Source: Fermentibacter danicus (GTDB lineage Bacteria; Fermentibacterota; Fermentibacteria; Fermentibacterales; Fermentibacteraceae). Taken from it: DNA of 10,993 nucleotides. Each line of letters starts with the position of its first letter. The first letter of the stretch is position 1. The stretch lies in the NCBI GenBank assembly GCA_001618615.1, contig LKHB01000086.1, positions 1 through 10,993 of the forward strand, given 5' to 3'. Below, piece by piece: positions 1 through 8,252 of the stretch. A program made the position numbers and the translations under genes. The notes beneath the pieces were generated by a model, which saw only the letters and a list, made by a program, of their open reading frames with translations, did no database searches and was not told where the DNA came from.

Positions 1-3000
1 AGCTCCTCGCTCTCCGTTGCGTCACCGATGTTTGTCCTGACAATCTGTGAGTAGGCGAGTTCGATGTCTTGCCATACGTCTGTGAAGCCCATGTGTTCAG
101 CAAACACCATGTCGCTGACATCAGTTAGGCTGCGGCATTTTGCCAAATTAAAATTTCCTACCTTCTTCCCTGCATTTAACTTGTAGGAGGTGTTGGCCTC
201 CATGAGAGCCTCAAGTTGTGGTGCCATCGTCAGCAATACCGAACACTGCTCCGACGACATTGAGTCGAAGTCGATCGGGAAGTCAGCAAACATCCATTGT
301 GTAACGTGGAAGTCGTCGGCTATAGCAGCCCAAAACACATACATGAGTTTTCCGTTCAGTAAAAGGAAGGCCAGATCTCGTGTGTCTTTATCGCGGAAAG
401 CGACTGATCCAAATTGAGTATGGTCTATTCGTCCGCCCTTCTCATTGAAACACGGCGGAAGACGCCGACAAAAGTTGAGCCAGTTGTAAGCGCTCTTCTT
501 AAAATATAAAACATAGTTTGTTCTGATTTGTGACAAAAATGATGCCACTGTATGCTCTGTATTAGAGAAGAGACTTTCATAGGCGGCAGACAAGGCTGGA
601 AATCCGATCTTTGGGATCAACCCCTTATATGGTCCGGGGGAGAATGGTGCGTAGCGAATATTCCAGAATAGGTGGGGACGAGCCGACTCGAACCAGCGGT
701 GCAGAACCGTGCTATACTGTTTGCGTTCACCGCTACCTGCTGCCCCGATATGGATCGTATTTCGGACACGGACTTCGGCATTGAAAAGTGCAGCTGGAAT
801 TCGGGCGAAAGATGAAAACCAGTTTGCAGTGTACGTCGAGAATAGTAAGCCACGTAGTGACGAGAAAGCGCTTGAAAACGTCAGACTTAGAGGAACAATC
901 ATACCTGTTCGGCCGGTGGGTTTAAGAAAGGAACTTGCTCGTTCGAGAATGTTTGCATATATGTCAGGACAATCAACCGTTATGTAATTGTGAAGCTTAT
1001 AAAGTCTTTGTACTTTTACTTTGGAGATGTACGGTGGATTACCGATCACTATGGCAAACCCATTCTTGTTCATAATACCATAGAACTCAACAAACCAGTG
1101 AAATGGCTGATGGCTTTCTTTCCATACACGAAAGTCATTCTGCTTATCCACGTTCACACCGTATTCCTTGGCGAGATAACGGTCGAGTTCATTGTCCAGT
1201 TTTGCCAGTCGCTTCATGAGCTCCTGCTTGTCATCGATTGTGACTCTGCCTCCATGGATAGTCTGCTGCTTCCGGAACTGTTGAAAAGCTCGGTCAACCG
1301 ACTCGGCTTCTTCTTCGATGCGGGGCAGGGACTGAAGACTTACCCAGTCGCTTTCCATGGATTGTTTAACTTGATCGAGTGAGGCGAATCCGACTAGCGT
1401 GTTCCCGGCACGAATGTTGAAGTCAATGTCTGGGAGTGGTTCAATTTGGTCAACAGTTTCTACTTGGGCGACGAGCTTGAGGAAAAGGCGCAGTTTACAG
1501 ATTTCAACAGCCTCTTCCATGATGTCCACACCGAATAGGTTGTTAATGATTATTGATTTAATGATGAAGTAAGTGACATTGGGGTGCTTTTCGATTTGAC
1601 CAATCACTTTTCTGAAATCGCTATACTGTCCTGGATGATAAGGTTTATCTGCCATGTCTTCGACAAACCGCTGCATCCGTTCAAGGCAATCGCTATAGAG
1701 TGTCTCCAAAATGCGTAGAGCCGCAAAGAGGAAGGCGCCGGACCCGCATGTAGGATCTAGAATAGTTATCCCCGGTTCAGTATTCTCGTTGGACTTTTCC
1801 GGTATCTTACCGGCAATTGTGTGCCAAAAGGCGCGAAGTAGCTCTGGTTCTTCGGTATTGTTGATAACGTCACGAGCAAACTGCCAGATGTCGAGGTTGA
1901 GAGTAATGAAATCATTGATCTCATGAACCTCACCTTTACCAAGTTTCTCGCGGAGTTCCATACAGCGCTCGCGACGTGCGACTACCTCCCGCCATGTTTC
2001 AGTCGGAAGGGCGTATGCTTCCGGGGCAGGTTTGTTCCAGCCATCGCGCTTGGAAACGTCCTTCACACCGGCCTCGATCTCAGCAGGCAGTGATAGTGGC
2101 TCGGTGCGTCGCTTGTGATCTCGATGGTTGATCCAATCGTAATCATACGTCACACCGTGACCTACGGCCGGATAGATATAGCGGTCAGGGTCGTTGCGGA
2201 GCAGACGCCATAGTGGACTATCTGGATTAAAAGCGATGGCGCACTTCTTCCGAGCAGCATCGAACAAGTACGGAATTAATGTGTATTTTGAGATATATTC
2301 AGTGATGTCTTCCTTGGTATAGTAAGCTCCCATCTGTTTCTGATTGATATATTTCTCGAAGATATAACCGACAACATCCGGGTTTATTTCGTTGTCTGCT
2401 TGACCGGGCCGTTCGTCAAGGTGCCATGAGTAACAATCGAAAAAGTCGAAAAGTTTCTCGAAAGCTTTGTCCGGGATCTCGATATCAGGATAATCGATTT
2501 CGAGCTTGTGGACCTCGAAGAATCCTCCATCGAGATAAGGAATCTTGCCGAGGAGTTTCTCCAAGACCGGATCGAGCTTGCGCTCTTCCAAGGGCTTCCC
2601 TAAGCCGTCATGGAATAGCCGTAAGAGGAAATAGCGATAGAAAGACTGGAATTTGTCCTTACCCCTAGCCTGTCGGACCATGGTGAGGCGGTTTCGAAGG
2701 TAATCGGTGTCGCCGTCGAGAAAGCCCTTCTTCTGTATGAAATAGACGAACATCAGGCGATTGAGTATGAGGGATGTGTACCATTGAAGGTCGGGGTGAG
2801 GTTCCAGCTTCCCGCCCACCTCGATAGGCGGAGGGAAACCTTCAATGAGTTTGAGGAATGTCGTATGTTCAGCCTTGAATCGCTCGTAGAATTTCTTTGT
2901 AACCTTATCCACATCAAAGGCTTCGCGGTTGCGATCCACAATGTCGGGCAGGGTTATCTTCTCTTCCTCCTCAATACTGACCGCAATGCGTTCAAGGCGT

Positions 3001-3374
3001 TGTATCAGTGGGTCGCCGGATTGGGAAACGTCGAAACGAATGTCCCGACTAGCGAGCGGTTTACCTGCTTCACGGCGGACCCAGTGCCAAACCTGTTGTC
3101 CGGATGGTTCATCGGCGTAGATAACGAAATGTTCGCGTATGGACTTCGTGACCTGGTTGTCAATCATGAGGCGGGTAGGCCGGTCAAATATGGACCGACA
3201 TATGAAAGCGACGAAGCCACGTTTCTGTGCAATGGCCGTTAAGGTAACAGTATTATCGCCCACGGGAATGTGCAGAGTGGCCTGATGCTTGTCCCAGCCA
3301 AGATGCTCGTAGAAAAGAGTGCTGAAATCAAAGGATTTCAGGCAATTCCTAACTTCTCCGACATTGATCTTCAT
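1..3374 (-). CDS. Eco57I/PglX-like N6-adenine DNA methyltransferase, 3' end outside window
   Basis: This is a large restriction-modification methylase, predicted to transfer a methyl group from S-adenosylmethionine to adenine in DNA. From the ATG at 3374 the frame is open for 1124 codons to the left edge, with no stop or frameshift. Residues 1-170 are the conserved N-terminal region (SFDFSTLF, HLGWD, then a WHWVRRE motif near 97). Residues 195-365 hold LNRLMFVYFIQKKGFLD, NPDVVGYIFEKYINQKQ and MGAYYTKEDITEYI, typical of this family. The SAM-binding motif I is DPTCGSGAFL at 540-549, FGVDI follows at 614-618, and the adenine-methylase motif IV is NPPYI at 779-783. The rest is probably the target-recognition region. 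No clear nuclease triad is visible, so cutting may depend on the neighbouring PLD-helicase. The start fits the family's usual N-terminus; an in-frame stop lies upstream with no other ATG between. No strong ribosome binding site precedes it. Family members are roughly this size, so little is probably missing. Confidence 0.93.
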   Translation of the reverse strand, partial: MKINVGEVRNCLKSFDFSTLFYEHLGWDKHQATLHIPVGDNTVTLTAIAQKRGFVAFICRSIFDRPTRLMIDNQVTKSIREHFVIYADEPSGQQVWHWVRREAGKPLASRDIRFDVSQSGDPLIQRLERIAVSIEEEEKITLPDIVDRNREAFDVDKVTKKFYERFKAEHTTFLKLIEGFPPPIEVGGKLEPHPDLQWYTSLILNRLMFVYFIQKKGFLDGDTDYLRNRLTMVRQARGKDKFQSFYRYFLLRLFHDGLGKPLEERKLDPVLEKLLGKIPYLDGGFFEVHKLEIDYPDIEIPDKAFEKLFDFFDCYSWHLDERPGQADNEINPDVVGYIFEKYINQKQMGAYYTKEDITEYISKYTLIPYLFDAARKKCAIAFNPDSPLWRLLRNDPDRYIYPAVGHGVTYDYDWINHRDHKRRTEPLSLPAEIEAGVKDVSKRDGWNKPAPEAYALPTETWREVVARRERCMELREKLGKGEVHEINDFITLNLDIWQFARDVINNTEEPELLRAFWHTIAGKIPEKSNENTEPGITILDPTCGSGAFLFAALRILETLYSDCLERMQRFVEDMADKPYHPGQYSDFRKVIGQIEKHPNVTYFIIKSIIINNLFGVDIMEEAVEICKLRLFLKLVAQVETVDQIEPLPDIDFNIRAGNTLVGFASLDQVKQSMESDWVSLQSLPRIEEEAESVDRAFQQFRKQQTIHGGRVTIDDKQELMKRLAKLDNELDRYLAKEYGVNVDKQNDFRVWKESHQPFHWFVEFYGIMNKNGFAIVIGNPPYISKVKVQRLYKLHNYITVDCPDIYANILERASSFLKPTGRTGMIVPLSLTFSSAFSSLRGLLFSTYTANWFSSFARIPAALFNAEVRVRNTIHIGAAGSGERKQYSTVLHRWFESARPHLFWNIRYAPFSPGPYKGLIPKIGFPALSAAYESLFSNTEHTVASFLSQIRTNYVLYFKKSAYNWLNFCRRLPPCFNEKGGRIDHTQFGSVAFRDKDTRDLAFLLLNGKLMYVFWAAIADDFHVTQWMFADFPIDFDSMSSEQCSVLLTMAPQLEALMEANTSYKLNAGKKVGNFNLAKCRSLTDVSDMVFAEHMGFTDVWQDIELAYSQIVRTNIGDATESEE

Positions 3375-3410
3375 GCTAATAACTGTTCCCGTGGTTCTGC
3401 AGACCGGGTG

Positions 3411-3416
3411 AGTATA
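3411..3416 (-). promoter_or_regulatory. candidate -10 element for the methylase
   Basis: On the minus strand TATACT lies 36 bases upstream of the methylase ATG, matching the -10 consensus at five of six positions. No good -35 hexamer sits at 17 bases; a TTGCTG lies 22 bases upstream, which is too far. A separate promoter is plausible because the gap from the helicase is about 430 bases, but the call rests on one hexamer. Confidence 0.28.
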
Positions 3417-3471
3417 ATCGTTAAGAAAGACACACTGCCAGCAACGCTTCAACCGAAGGTTCTGTCACTAC

Positions 3472-3523
3472 CGCTCGCAGAAACACCCGGGACCGCTGGG
3501 CCGAGCGGTGTTGACTGCGAGCG
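3472..3523. repeat. 52-base imperfect palindrome between helicase and methylase
   Basis: The outer arms CGCTCGCAG (3472-3480) and CTGCGAGCG (3515-3523) are perfect 9-base complements. After a small internal asymmetry, AACACC (3482-3487) pairs with GGTGTT (3507-3512), giving about 15 base pairs. An alternative inner pairing, ACCGCT (3492-3497) with AGCGGT (3504-3509), competes with the second stem. Neither side is followed by a T-run, so a simple intrinsic terminator is unlikely. It may be a protein-binding site, a structured leader element or the trace of a small mobile element. It lies about 55 bases upstream of the candidate methylase -10. Confidence 0.55.
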
Positions 3524-3621
3524 AGCTTAAAAATATGCAAAATACATCATACTTGAACAACCGAGCAACAGTCGACGTTTACCAAACAAGACAGTCGTAT
3601 TCCCTGGCCTGGTCAATTGCC

Positions 3622-3795
3622 TCACTGAAGATGGAAACGGCGTTTCCCACTTCCTCCAGTGAACATCAGCAGGCCTATGGCGTAGACGCTGTAGCTCTGC
3701 CAGAATATCTCCTCGCCGGTGTCGTCTACTATGGCTTCAAGCCGGTGTCCTTGCCGGGCTCCGATTCCTGGACAACACCAGAATCCGATCATCAT
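3622..3795 (-). CDS. possible 57-residue small protein between helicase and methylase
   Basis: Eight bases separate the helicase stop from an ATG-ATG pair that opens a 57-codon frame ending in TGA. The predicted peptide begins MMIGFWCCPGIGARQGHRLE, continues through an acidic stretch (IVDDTGEEIFWQ) and ends in basic GKRRFHLQ. Codons are mostly GC-ending and look more like coding than random sequence. No Shine-Dalgarno site precedes the start. I do not recognise a family. It could be a small accessory protein, a remnant of a longer gene whose 5' part was replaced by the helicase end, or chance. It is the only reading frame of any size in this gap. Confidence 0.3.
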   Translation of the reverse strand: MMIGFWCCPGIGARQGHRLEAIVDDTGEEIFWQSYSVYAIGLLMFTGGSGKRRFHLQ

Positions 3796-3803
3796 CGATG
3801 AAT

Positions 3804-6800
3804 TTATGATTCATTGGTTCTGGAATCGCAATGTGATGACGGCAAATTCGTTGCGGTGGAAGATTCGGCAATCTCCGAGCTGCAGCGGAGGCCGAGCGAG
3901 CAGATTAGTTTCGGTTCAATTCCCTTAACATCCTCGCTCACGCGGCACAGCCTGGCATCTGCTCGGAGCGCTGTAACCAGTTCGGCGAGTGCCTGGTCGT
4001 CGATGCCACTCTTCAGTTGGCGGTTGAGGATATCGGTGGCGGACTGGAGAAGCGGGAACTTGTAGATGTCCTCGATTGCGTTGCGCAGTCCGGGCAGTTC
4101 AAAGAGAGTACCCTTGACCTCCTCGGCGTATGCCTTCAGGCGCTCGTAGGTTCGGAAGCGTGCACCGGACGGGCGGCCAAGTTGACCGCCGACGGATTTC
4201 TCAGTCTCGACTATCATCTTAACGCCCTTGGCAACCATTTCGTGGTGGTCGTCATGACGCGGAACGGCTGGCGTGCTGGGTTCACATTCTGCCGCTTTCA
4301 TGATGGCGAATTGCGATTCGGTTACGCTGTTGCCGCTCTTGTTTACCCAGGCAAGTGCGTCGTTACCCTCGGCCGTCTGCATATACACCAGCGCGCCTTC
4401 GGGTTGGTCGGGTCGCAGCGTATGGGGCCGCGTCGAGTAGACGACGTCGGGCAGGGCGGGAATGGTTTTTTCAAGTTCCGGGTCGCGGTCAATGGCATTC
4501 TTCCATATCTGGTAAGCGTAGGACGCGAGATCCACCTCTGAGTCCTCGTCGCCATCCAGAATGCCCGCCTTCTCCGTGAACAGATCGCGGACGGCTTCGG
4601 CATCATCCTGGTCCTCAAAGAAAGCTTCGTCCGCACCGACGACCTCGGCGTTCTCCTGAAGGCGTTGACGAACGCGGGAGCGTAGCCGAATGATGCGCTC
4701 GACTCCCTCTGCAGGCAGAAACGAGTAGCAAAGGATCGTATCTGATTTCTGACCGATTCGGTCAACACGACCGGCTCGTTGAATCAGCCGGATGATCGCC
4801 CAAGGCAAATCGAAGTTCACAACAATTGAGCAATCCTGGAGGTTCTGGCCTTCACTCAGGACGTCGGTCGCTAGAACGACGCGTAGTTCCTTGTCGCAGG
4901 GTATGCGATCGCGCTTATCGTTGCTGACTGGACTGAACCGATAGGCTATGGATGTCGGATCATCAGAATCGCCTGTCACACCCTCAATGGCCTTGAGGCC
5001 TCTGACTTTTAATTGTTCGGTCAAATAGTCAACTGTATCGGCGAACTGAGAGAAAACCAAAACCTTTTCGGATGGGTGTTGCTCGGTCAAAAGAGCAAAC
5101 AAGGCTTGGAGTTTGGCGTCACGCGTAGAATCCCAGCCTCCGGCATTCTTCAAGACCTTCATCAACGCCTCTGCATCTCGACGGAGGTCCTCAGCCAGTT
5201 CGGGTTTGAAAAAGCTGGATTCCAGCCACTTGAACCGTCGGTGAAAATGGGCAGCGTAGGTTTCGTAGATTTCAGCAGCTCGAACGCGGATATCCGCCTC
5301 CGTTAGAAGATTACGAACTGTAGATAGTGGATCACGTTCGGAATCGTTGTCGTCATTGTCAGAAGCAGGAACCCAGAAATCGGAATCCTCGTCATTCGCT
5401 GAGGCGTCCAATAGGCCAATATCCTGGGTGCCAATGGGCAGCGGTAAGCCTTCCTCTATGGCGTGCAGGTAGATGAAGTTTCGCAGGATGTGGCGTTCGA
5501 GGGACAGAGTGAACGAATGCCCGCTACTTTCCAGCCGCTTGAAAAGGTTGGTTCGGCAGAAGCCCTTGAGGCGAGAGCCAGCGCGAGATAGATCGGCAAG
5601 GATCTTAGCTTCTTCGTGCGTCGGTAGTTTGTGCGGTGTCGATTGCTGGTAGTTGCCAAGGCCGTAGCGAGGCAGCGTTAGATTATTGACAGCATCAACG
5701 ACATCGTCGGCAAACAAGCGAGCGTACTGGTCGTTTGGGTCCTTTTCATTGATCTTGAAGCGGACGGTCTTCGGCACGCGTGACGGGAAATAGGAGCGGG
5801 TCCCATCTGCGAATTCAAGGTATTTGCGCGAACATTCCGGATCGAGCTTGGCGTAGTTCTCCTGGATGAAACTGCGCGTGCGGCGGACTAGATACAGGCG
5901 CATCAAGTCGCGCCAGTCATCCGCATATTCGCTCTTCTCAAAGGCGGCAAGCGACCGCGCGGGGCACTGATACCTACGAATGAACTCGGTTTCCCCAAGC
6001 TCCCGTAGCAGTTTCTCCGGGCGGATGCCGATATCCTTGTTTTCGTCAATGAACAGGCGGAGTTGGTTGGACAAGTCAAGATAGGTCTTGTTGTAGGGTG
6101 TGGCCGACAGAAGGATTACGCGGCTGTCGTTGGCGGCGATGTACTCGGCAATGGCGCGATAGCGAAGGCCTTCACGGTTGCGCAAGTTGTGGCTCTCGTC
6201 AATCAGTACTAGCCGGAAGCGACGAAGATCGGGTAATTCACGCTGGACCCGGGTGATGGAGAGAACCTTCGCCCGAAGTCGGTACTCCTGTCGGTAGTCT
6301 TCCCACATAGGGACGAGGTTCTTCGGACAGATGATGAGTGTCTCGACCCCGTGGTCATCTTCGAAGATACGGGCAAGCGTTGTTGCCATTAGCGTCTTGC
6401 CCAGCCCAACCACATCGCCGATCACCACGCCCCCACGCTTGTTCAGGTGATGAGCAGCGATCTTTACTGCCGCCTTCTGGAACTCGAAGAGTTTGTTGCC
6501 GAAGTCGCTGGGGATTCGAAACTCGTTTAGGCCGGCGCGTGCCTCCTGTGAGAGGTGGTAAGCCATCTTGACATAGATGTGATATGGTGGAAGTGGTTCC
6601 GGTCGTGCCCAACTGTTGTTGATTATCTCAATGAGTTCCATGGAGATATCCACACAGAAGCGGTCATTCCAGCGGGCCTCAAACCACTCCGCGAGCTTGT
6701 TGCAGGCGTCATGTTCAAGGACATCAACATTGAGTTCACCCTGCTTGGACAGGCCAGCCATTGTGAGATTACTGCTGCCAAGGTAGCCGATCTTCGGGTT

Positions 6801-7253
6801 GAGCGGATCCTGCCTAAACAAGAGGTATAGCTTTGCGTGAAGAGGATGGCGCAAGAAGAGCTTTACTACAACTTTGCGGTCAGCGATCTGCGCTACAAGG
6901 CGCCGTAGCCCCTCCTCATCAGCGTTGGTAGGTATTCCCACCGTCAACTGATCGCGGAAGTCCTGGGCTAATTTTTTCTTCAGGGCGATGGCTGTGGCCT
7001 GGTCTATCTGATGTCCAGTTGCGATGGAACTCATTGCCTGCCGAAGCTGGTCCTGCGGCATCTGTTGCATGCCCACAAGCAGACGGCAGCAGTGCCCATC
7101 CCCGCCGTGCCACTTTTCTATTTTGTCATGGAGTTGCCGCCAGCCACGGAGATTAAAGTAGCCGACACAGAAATCTGCACATTCGCAAAGTGCTAGGGTC
7201 TCCTGCAAGGCTGGAAGTAGGTTCTCTTCGATGTTATCAAAAATGCGTGGCAT
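3804..7253 (-). CDS. PLD-type nuclease / SNF2-family helicase fusion, restriction-system partner
   Basis: This 1149-residue protein joins a phospholipase-D-like domain to a superfamily 2 DNA translocase of the SNF2/HepA kind. Residues 1-200 are the PLD part: HAKLYLLF holds H139 and K141, followed by GSSNLT at 159-164, the half-site pattern of PLDc_2-type nucleases, which normally work as dimers. The helicase starts near 255: Walker A GDVVGLGKT (279-287, K286), motif II DESH (352-355), motif III SAT (383-385), second RecA lobe near 725-835 with VLVFSQFADT and motif VI QRAGRVDRIGQ (825-835). An acidic linker (about 615-640) and a long helical C-terminus follow. The start has GAAGGGG seven bases upstream and a TAG stop directly before the ATG in frame. 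It probably provides ATP-driven tracking and DNA cleavage for the Eco57I-like methylase downstream. It is not a type I HsdR (no such endonuclease domain) and differs in its N-terminus from DISARM DrmD helicases as I recall them. Confidence 0.92.
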   Translation of the reverse strand: MPRIFDNIEENLLPALQETLALCECADFCVGYFNLRGWRQLHDKIEKWHGGDGHCCRLLVGMQQMPQDQLRQAMSSIATGHQIDQATAIALKKKLAQDFRDQLTVGIPTNADEEGLRRLVAQIADRKVVVKLFLRHPLHAKLYLLFRQDPLNPKIGYLGSSNLTMAGLSKQGELNVDVLEHDACNKLAEWFEARWNDRFCVDISMELIEIINNSWARPEPLPPYHIYVKMAYHLSQEARAGLNEFRIPSDFGNKLFEFQKAAVKIAAHHLNKRGGVVIGDVVGLGKTLMATTLARIFEDDHGVETLIICPKNLVPMWEDYRQEYRLRAKVLSITRVQRELPDLRRFRLVLIDESHNLRNREGLRYRAIAEYIAANDSRVILLSATPYNKTYLDLSNQLRLFIDENKDIGIRPEKLLRELGETEFIRRYQCPARSLAAFEKSEYADDWRDLMRLYLVRRTRSFIQENYAKLDPECSRKYLEFADGTRSYFPSRVPKTVRFKINEKDPNDQYARLFADDVVDAVNNLTLPRYGLGNYQQSTPHKLPTHEEAKILADLSRAGSRLKGFCRTNLFKRLESSGHSFTLSLERHILRNFIYLHAIEEGLPLPIGTQDIGLLDASANDEDSDFWVPASDNDDNDSERDPLSTVRNLLTEADIRVRAAEIYETYAAHFHRRFKWLESSFFKPELAEDLRRDAEALMKVLKNAGGWDSTRDAKLQALFALLTEQHPSEKVLVFSQFADTVDYLTEQLKVRGLKAIEGVTGDSDDPTSIAYRFSPVSNDKRDRIPCDKELRVVLATDVLSEGQNLQDCSIVVNFDLPWAIIRLIQRAGRVDRIGQKSDTILCYSFLPAEGVERIIRLRSRVRQRLQENAEVVGADEAFFEDQDDAEAVRDLFTEKAGILDGDEDSEVDLASYAYQIWKNAIDRDPELEKTIPALPDVVYSTRPHTLRPDQPEGALVYMQTAEGNDALAWVNKSGNSVTESQFAIMKAAECEPSTPAVPRHDDHHEMVAKGVKMIVETEKSVGGQLGRPSGARFRTYERLKAYAEEVKGTLFELPGLRNAIEDIYKFPLLQSATDILNRQLKSGIDDQALAELVTALRADARLCRVSEDVKGIEPKLICSLGLRCSSEIAESSTATNLPSSHCDSRTNES

Positions 7254-7418
7254 CTATCAGCCCCTTCTCCATCCATAACAACTTACTAGCCAAGTCGAGT
7301 GTCTTCCATAGTTCTTTGTCGTTCTTATGTACTTAGCGCACTTCTCATCTAATGCCTTAGAAAACTAGTGTTTCGTTTTCCAGCGCCCTGTCCCCATCGG
7401 GCTGATCAATCGATGGTT
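7254..7418. other. gap between peptidase and helicase, no gene seen
   Basis: No ORF of useful length is present in these 165 bases. Two short inverted repeats can be seen: GAAAAC/GTTTTC at 7360-7365 and 7375-7380, and CCATCG/CGATGG flanking about 11 bases just after the peptidase stop. Neither carries a convincing T-run for a terminator, and I found no well-spaced -35/-10 pair. The helicase may be read through from the upstream cassette or have its own weak promoter here. Confidence 0.4.
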
Positions 7419-8252
7419 CTATCTCAGCTCATATCTTTGCAAATCGCTCCTATTTAACCATTTCCGGCAGATATCAAGAGTCCTCCCCCATACTCGTATG
7501 TTGAGCGATTCCCGTGCATTGGTCGTGCATCTCATAGAACCAGGACAGTGCTCATCATAATAGCCGATACAGAGGTTGGTACCACAAATATCTTCGCAGA
7601 GGACACTTATGTCGGAAGCAGTTCCTACCTCGACCTTATATCCTGTCTGAGCTTCCACGTATTTTTCGAATGTCTTGGTTGCCTTCTGATAGTGAACGAA
7701 GTTACCGTGACCGTGCCTGTCGAGCTGAAGAATGAACTGATGCTTTTGATTCAGTTCCTGAAATAACTGAGGATGGGAGTCACGCAGCCAGTTGCTTGCT
7801 CTCTGGCCATGCTCTTCTCCATTTGTGATTAGAATCGAGTGGCCAAATCCCTTATCCTGACGGAGGATCCAGAGAATTGCACAGCCGGCTCTATCATCAG
7901 CACCCAGCCCACCATTTCGATTTACGATCTTCGAGGGATTGCGATAGTCGATGTCCTTGTCGGTCGGGTTGCTTCTGTTTTTAACCCACTTTCCTTGCTC
8001 TCTCTGCCAGCTCCAATAGGTGTCCGCATGTGCGACCAGAACAACCCGATCCTTTCTGGAGCCGGGGATGTAAAGGAACTCCTGGAAGTCACCCTTGCCC
8101 TTCTCGTGGATAGTACCGGGCATGTCGAGGTCAAGGAACTTCCTGAAAACCGCATCGGTGCCTTCGAGGGGCATTTCCAGAAACTCGCGCAGGACTCTCT
8201 CCTCGTCATCGCTGCAGGAGGATGTGTAATCGCCGGCTTCTTCAGGCATCAT
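7419..8252 (-). CDS. M28/M20-like zinc metallopeptidase or amidohydrolase
   Basis: This 277-residue protein has the layout of a two-metal aminopeptidase/amidohydrolase of the M28/M20/M42 type. The visible ligand set is complete: VLVAHADT gives H75 with D77 beside it, GGLGADDRAG gives the bridging D119 (and D120), GEEHG gives the general-base and ligand pair E146/E147, LQLDRHG gives D178, and YYDEHCPG gives the last histidine, H235. The strand-rich order between them matches the fold. No signal peptide or membrane segment is present, so it should act in the cytoplasm. Its ATG overlaps the stop of the preceding gene in an ATGA, implying translational coupling. The substrate is unknown: it may trim a peptide, remove an acyl group or process a modified small molecule. 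The helicase gene begins 165 bases further on the same strand. The enzyme fold call is strong; the role is open. Confidence 0.8.
   Translation of the reverse strand: MMPEEAGDYTSSCSDDEERVLREFLEMPLEGTDAVFRKFLDLDMPGTIHEKGKGDFQEFLYIPGSRKDRVVLVAHADTYWSWQREQGKWVKNRSNPTDKDIDYRNPSKIVNRNGGLGADDRAGCAILWILRQDKGFGHSILITNGEEHGQRASNWLRDSHPQLFQELNQKHQFILQLDRHGHGNFVHYQKATKTFEKYVEAQTGYKVEVGTASDISVLCEDICGTNLCIGYYDEHCPGSMRCTTNARESLNIRVWGRTLDICRKWLNRSDLQRYELR

Noticed and set aside
1..3374. Broken methylase gene with many short frames on both strands
   Set aside because: Codon-by-codon reading of the minus strand from 3374 gives one uninterrupted frame to the window edge; it seems missing only because its stop is outside.
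3472..3523. Rho-independent terminator of the helicase transcript
   Set aside because: The stem is long enough, but neither side has a T-run.
1..7253. Class 1 DISARM or BREX locus
   Set aside because: Helicase and methylase are present, but no DrmA, DrmB, PglZ or BrxC is visible, and the helicase N-terminus is a PLD domain. Genes beyond the left edge could still change this.
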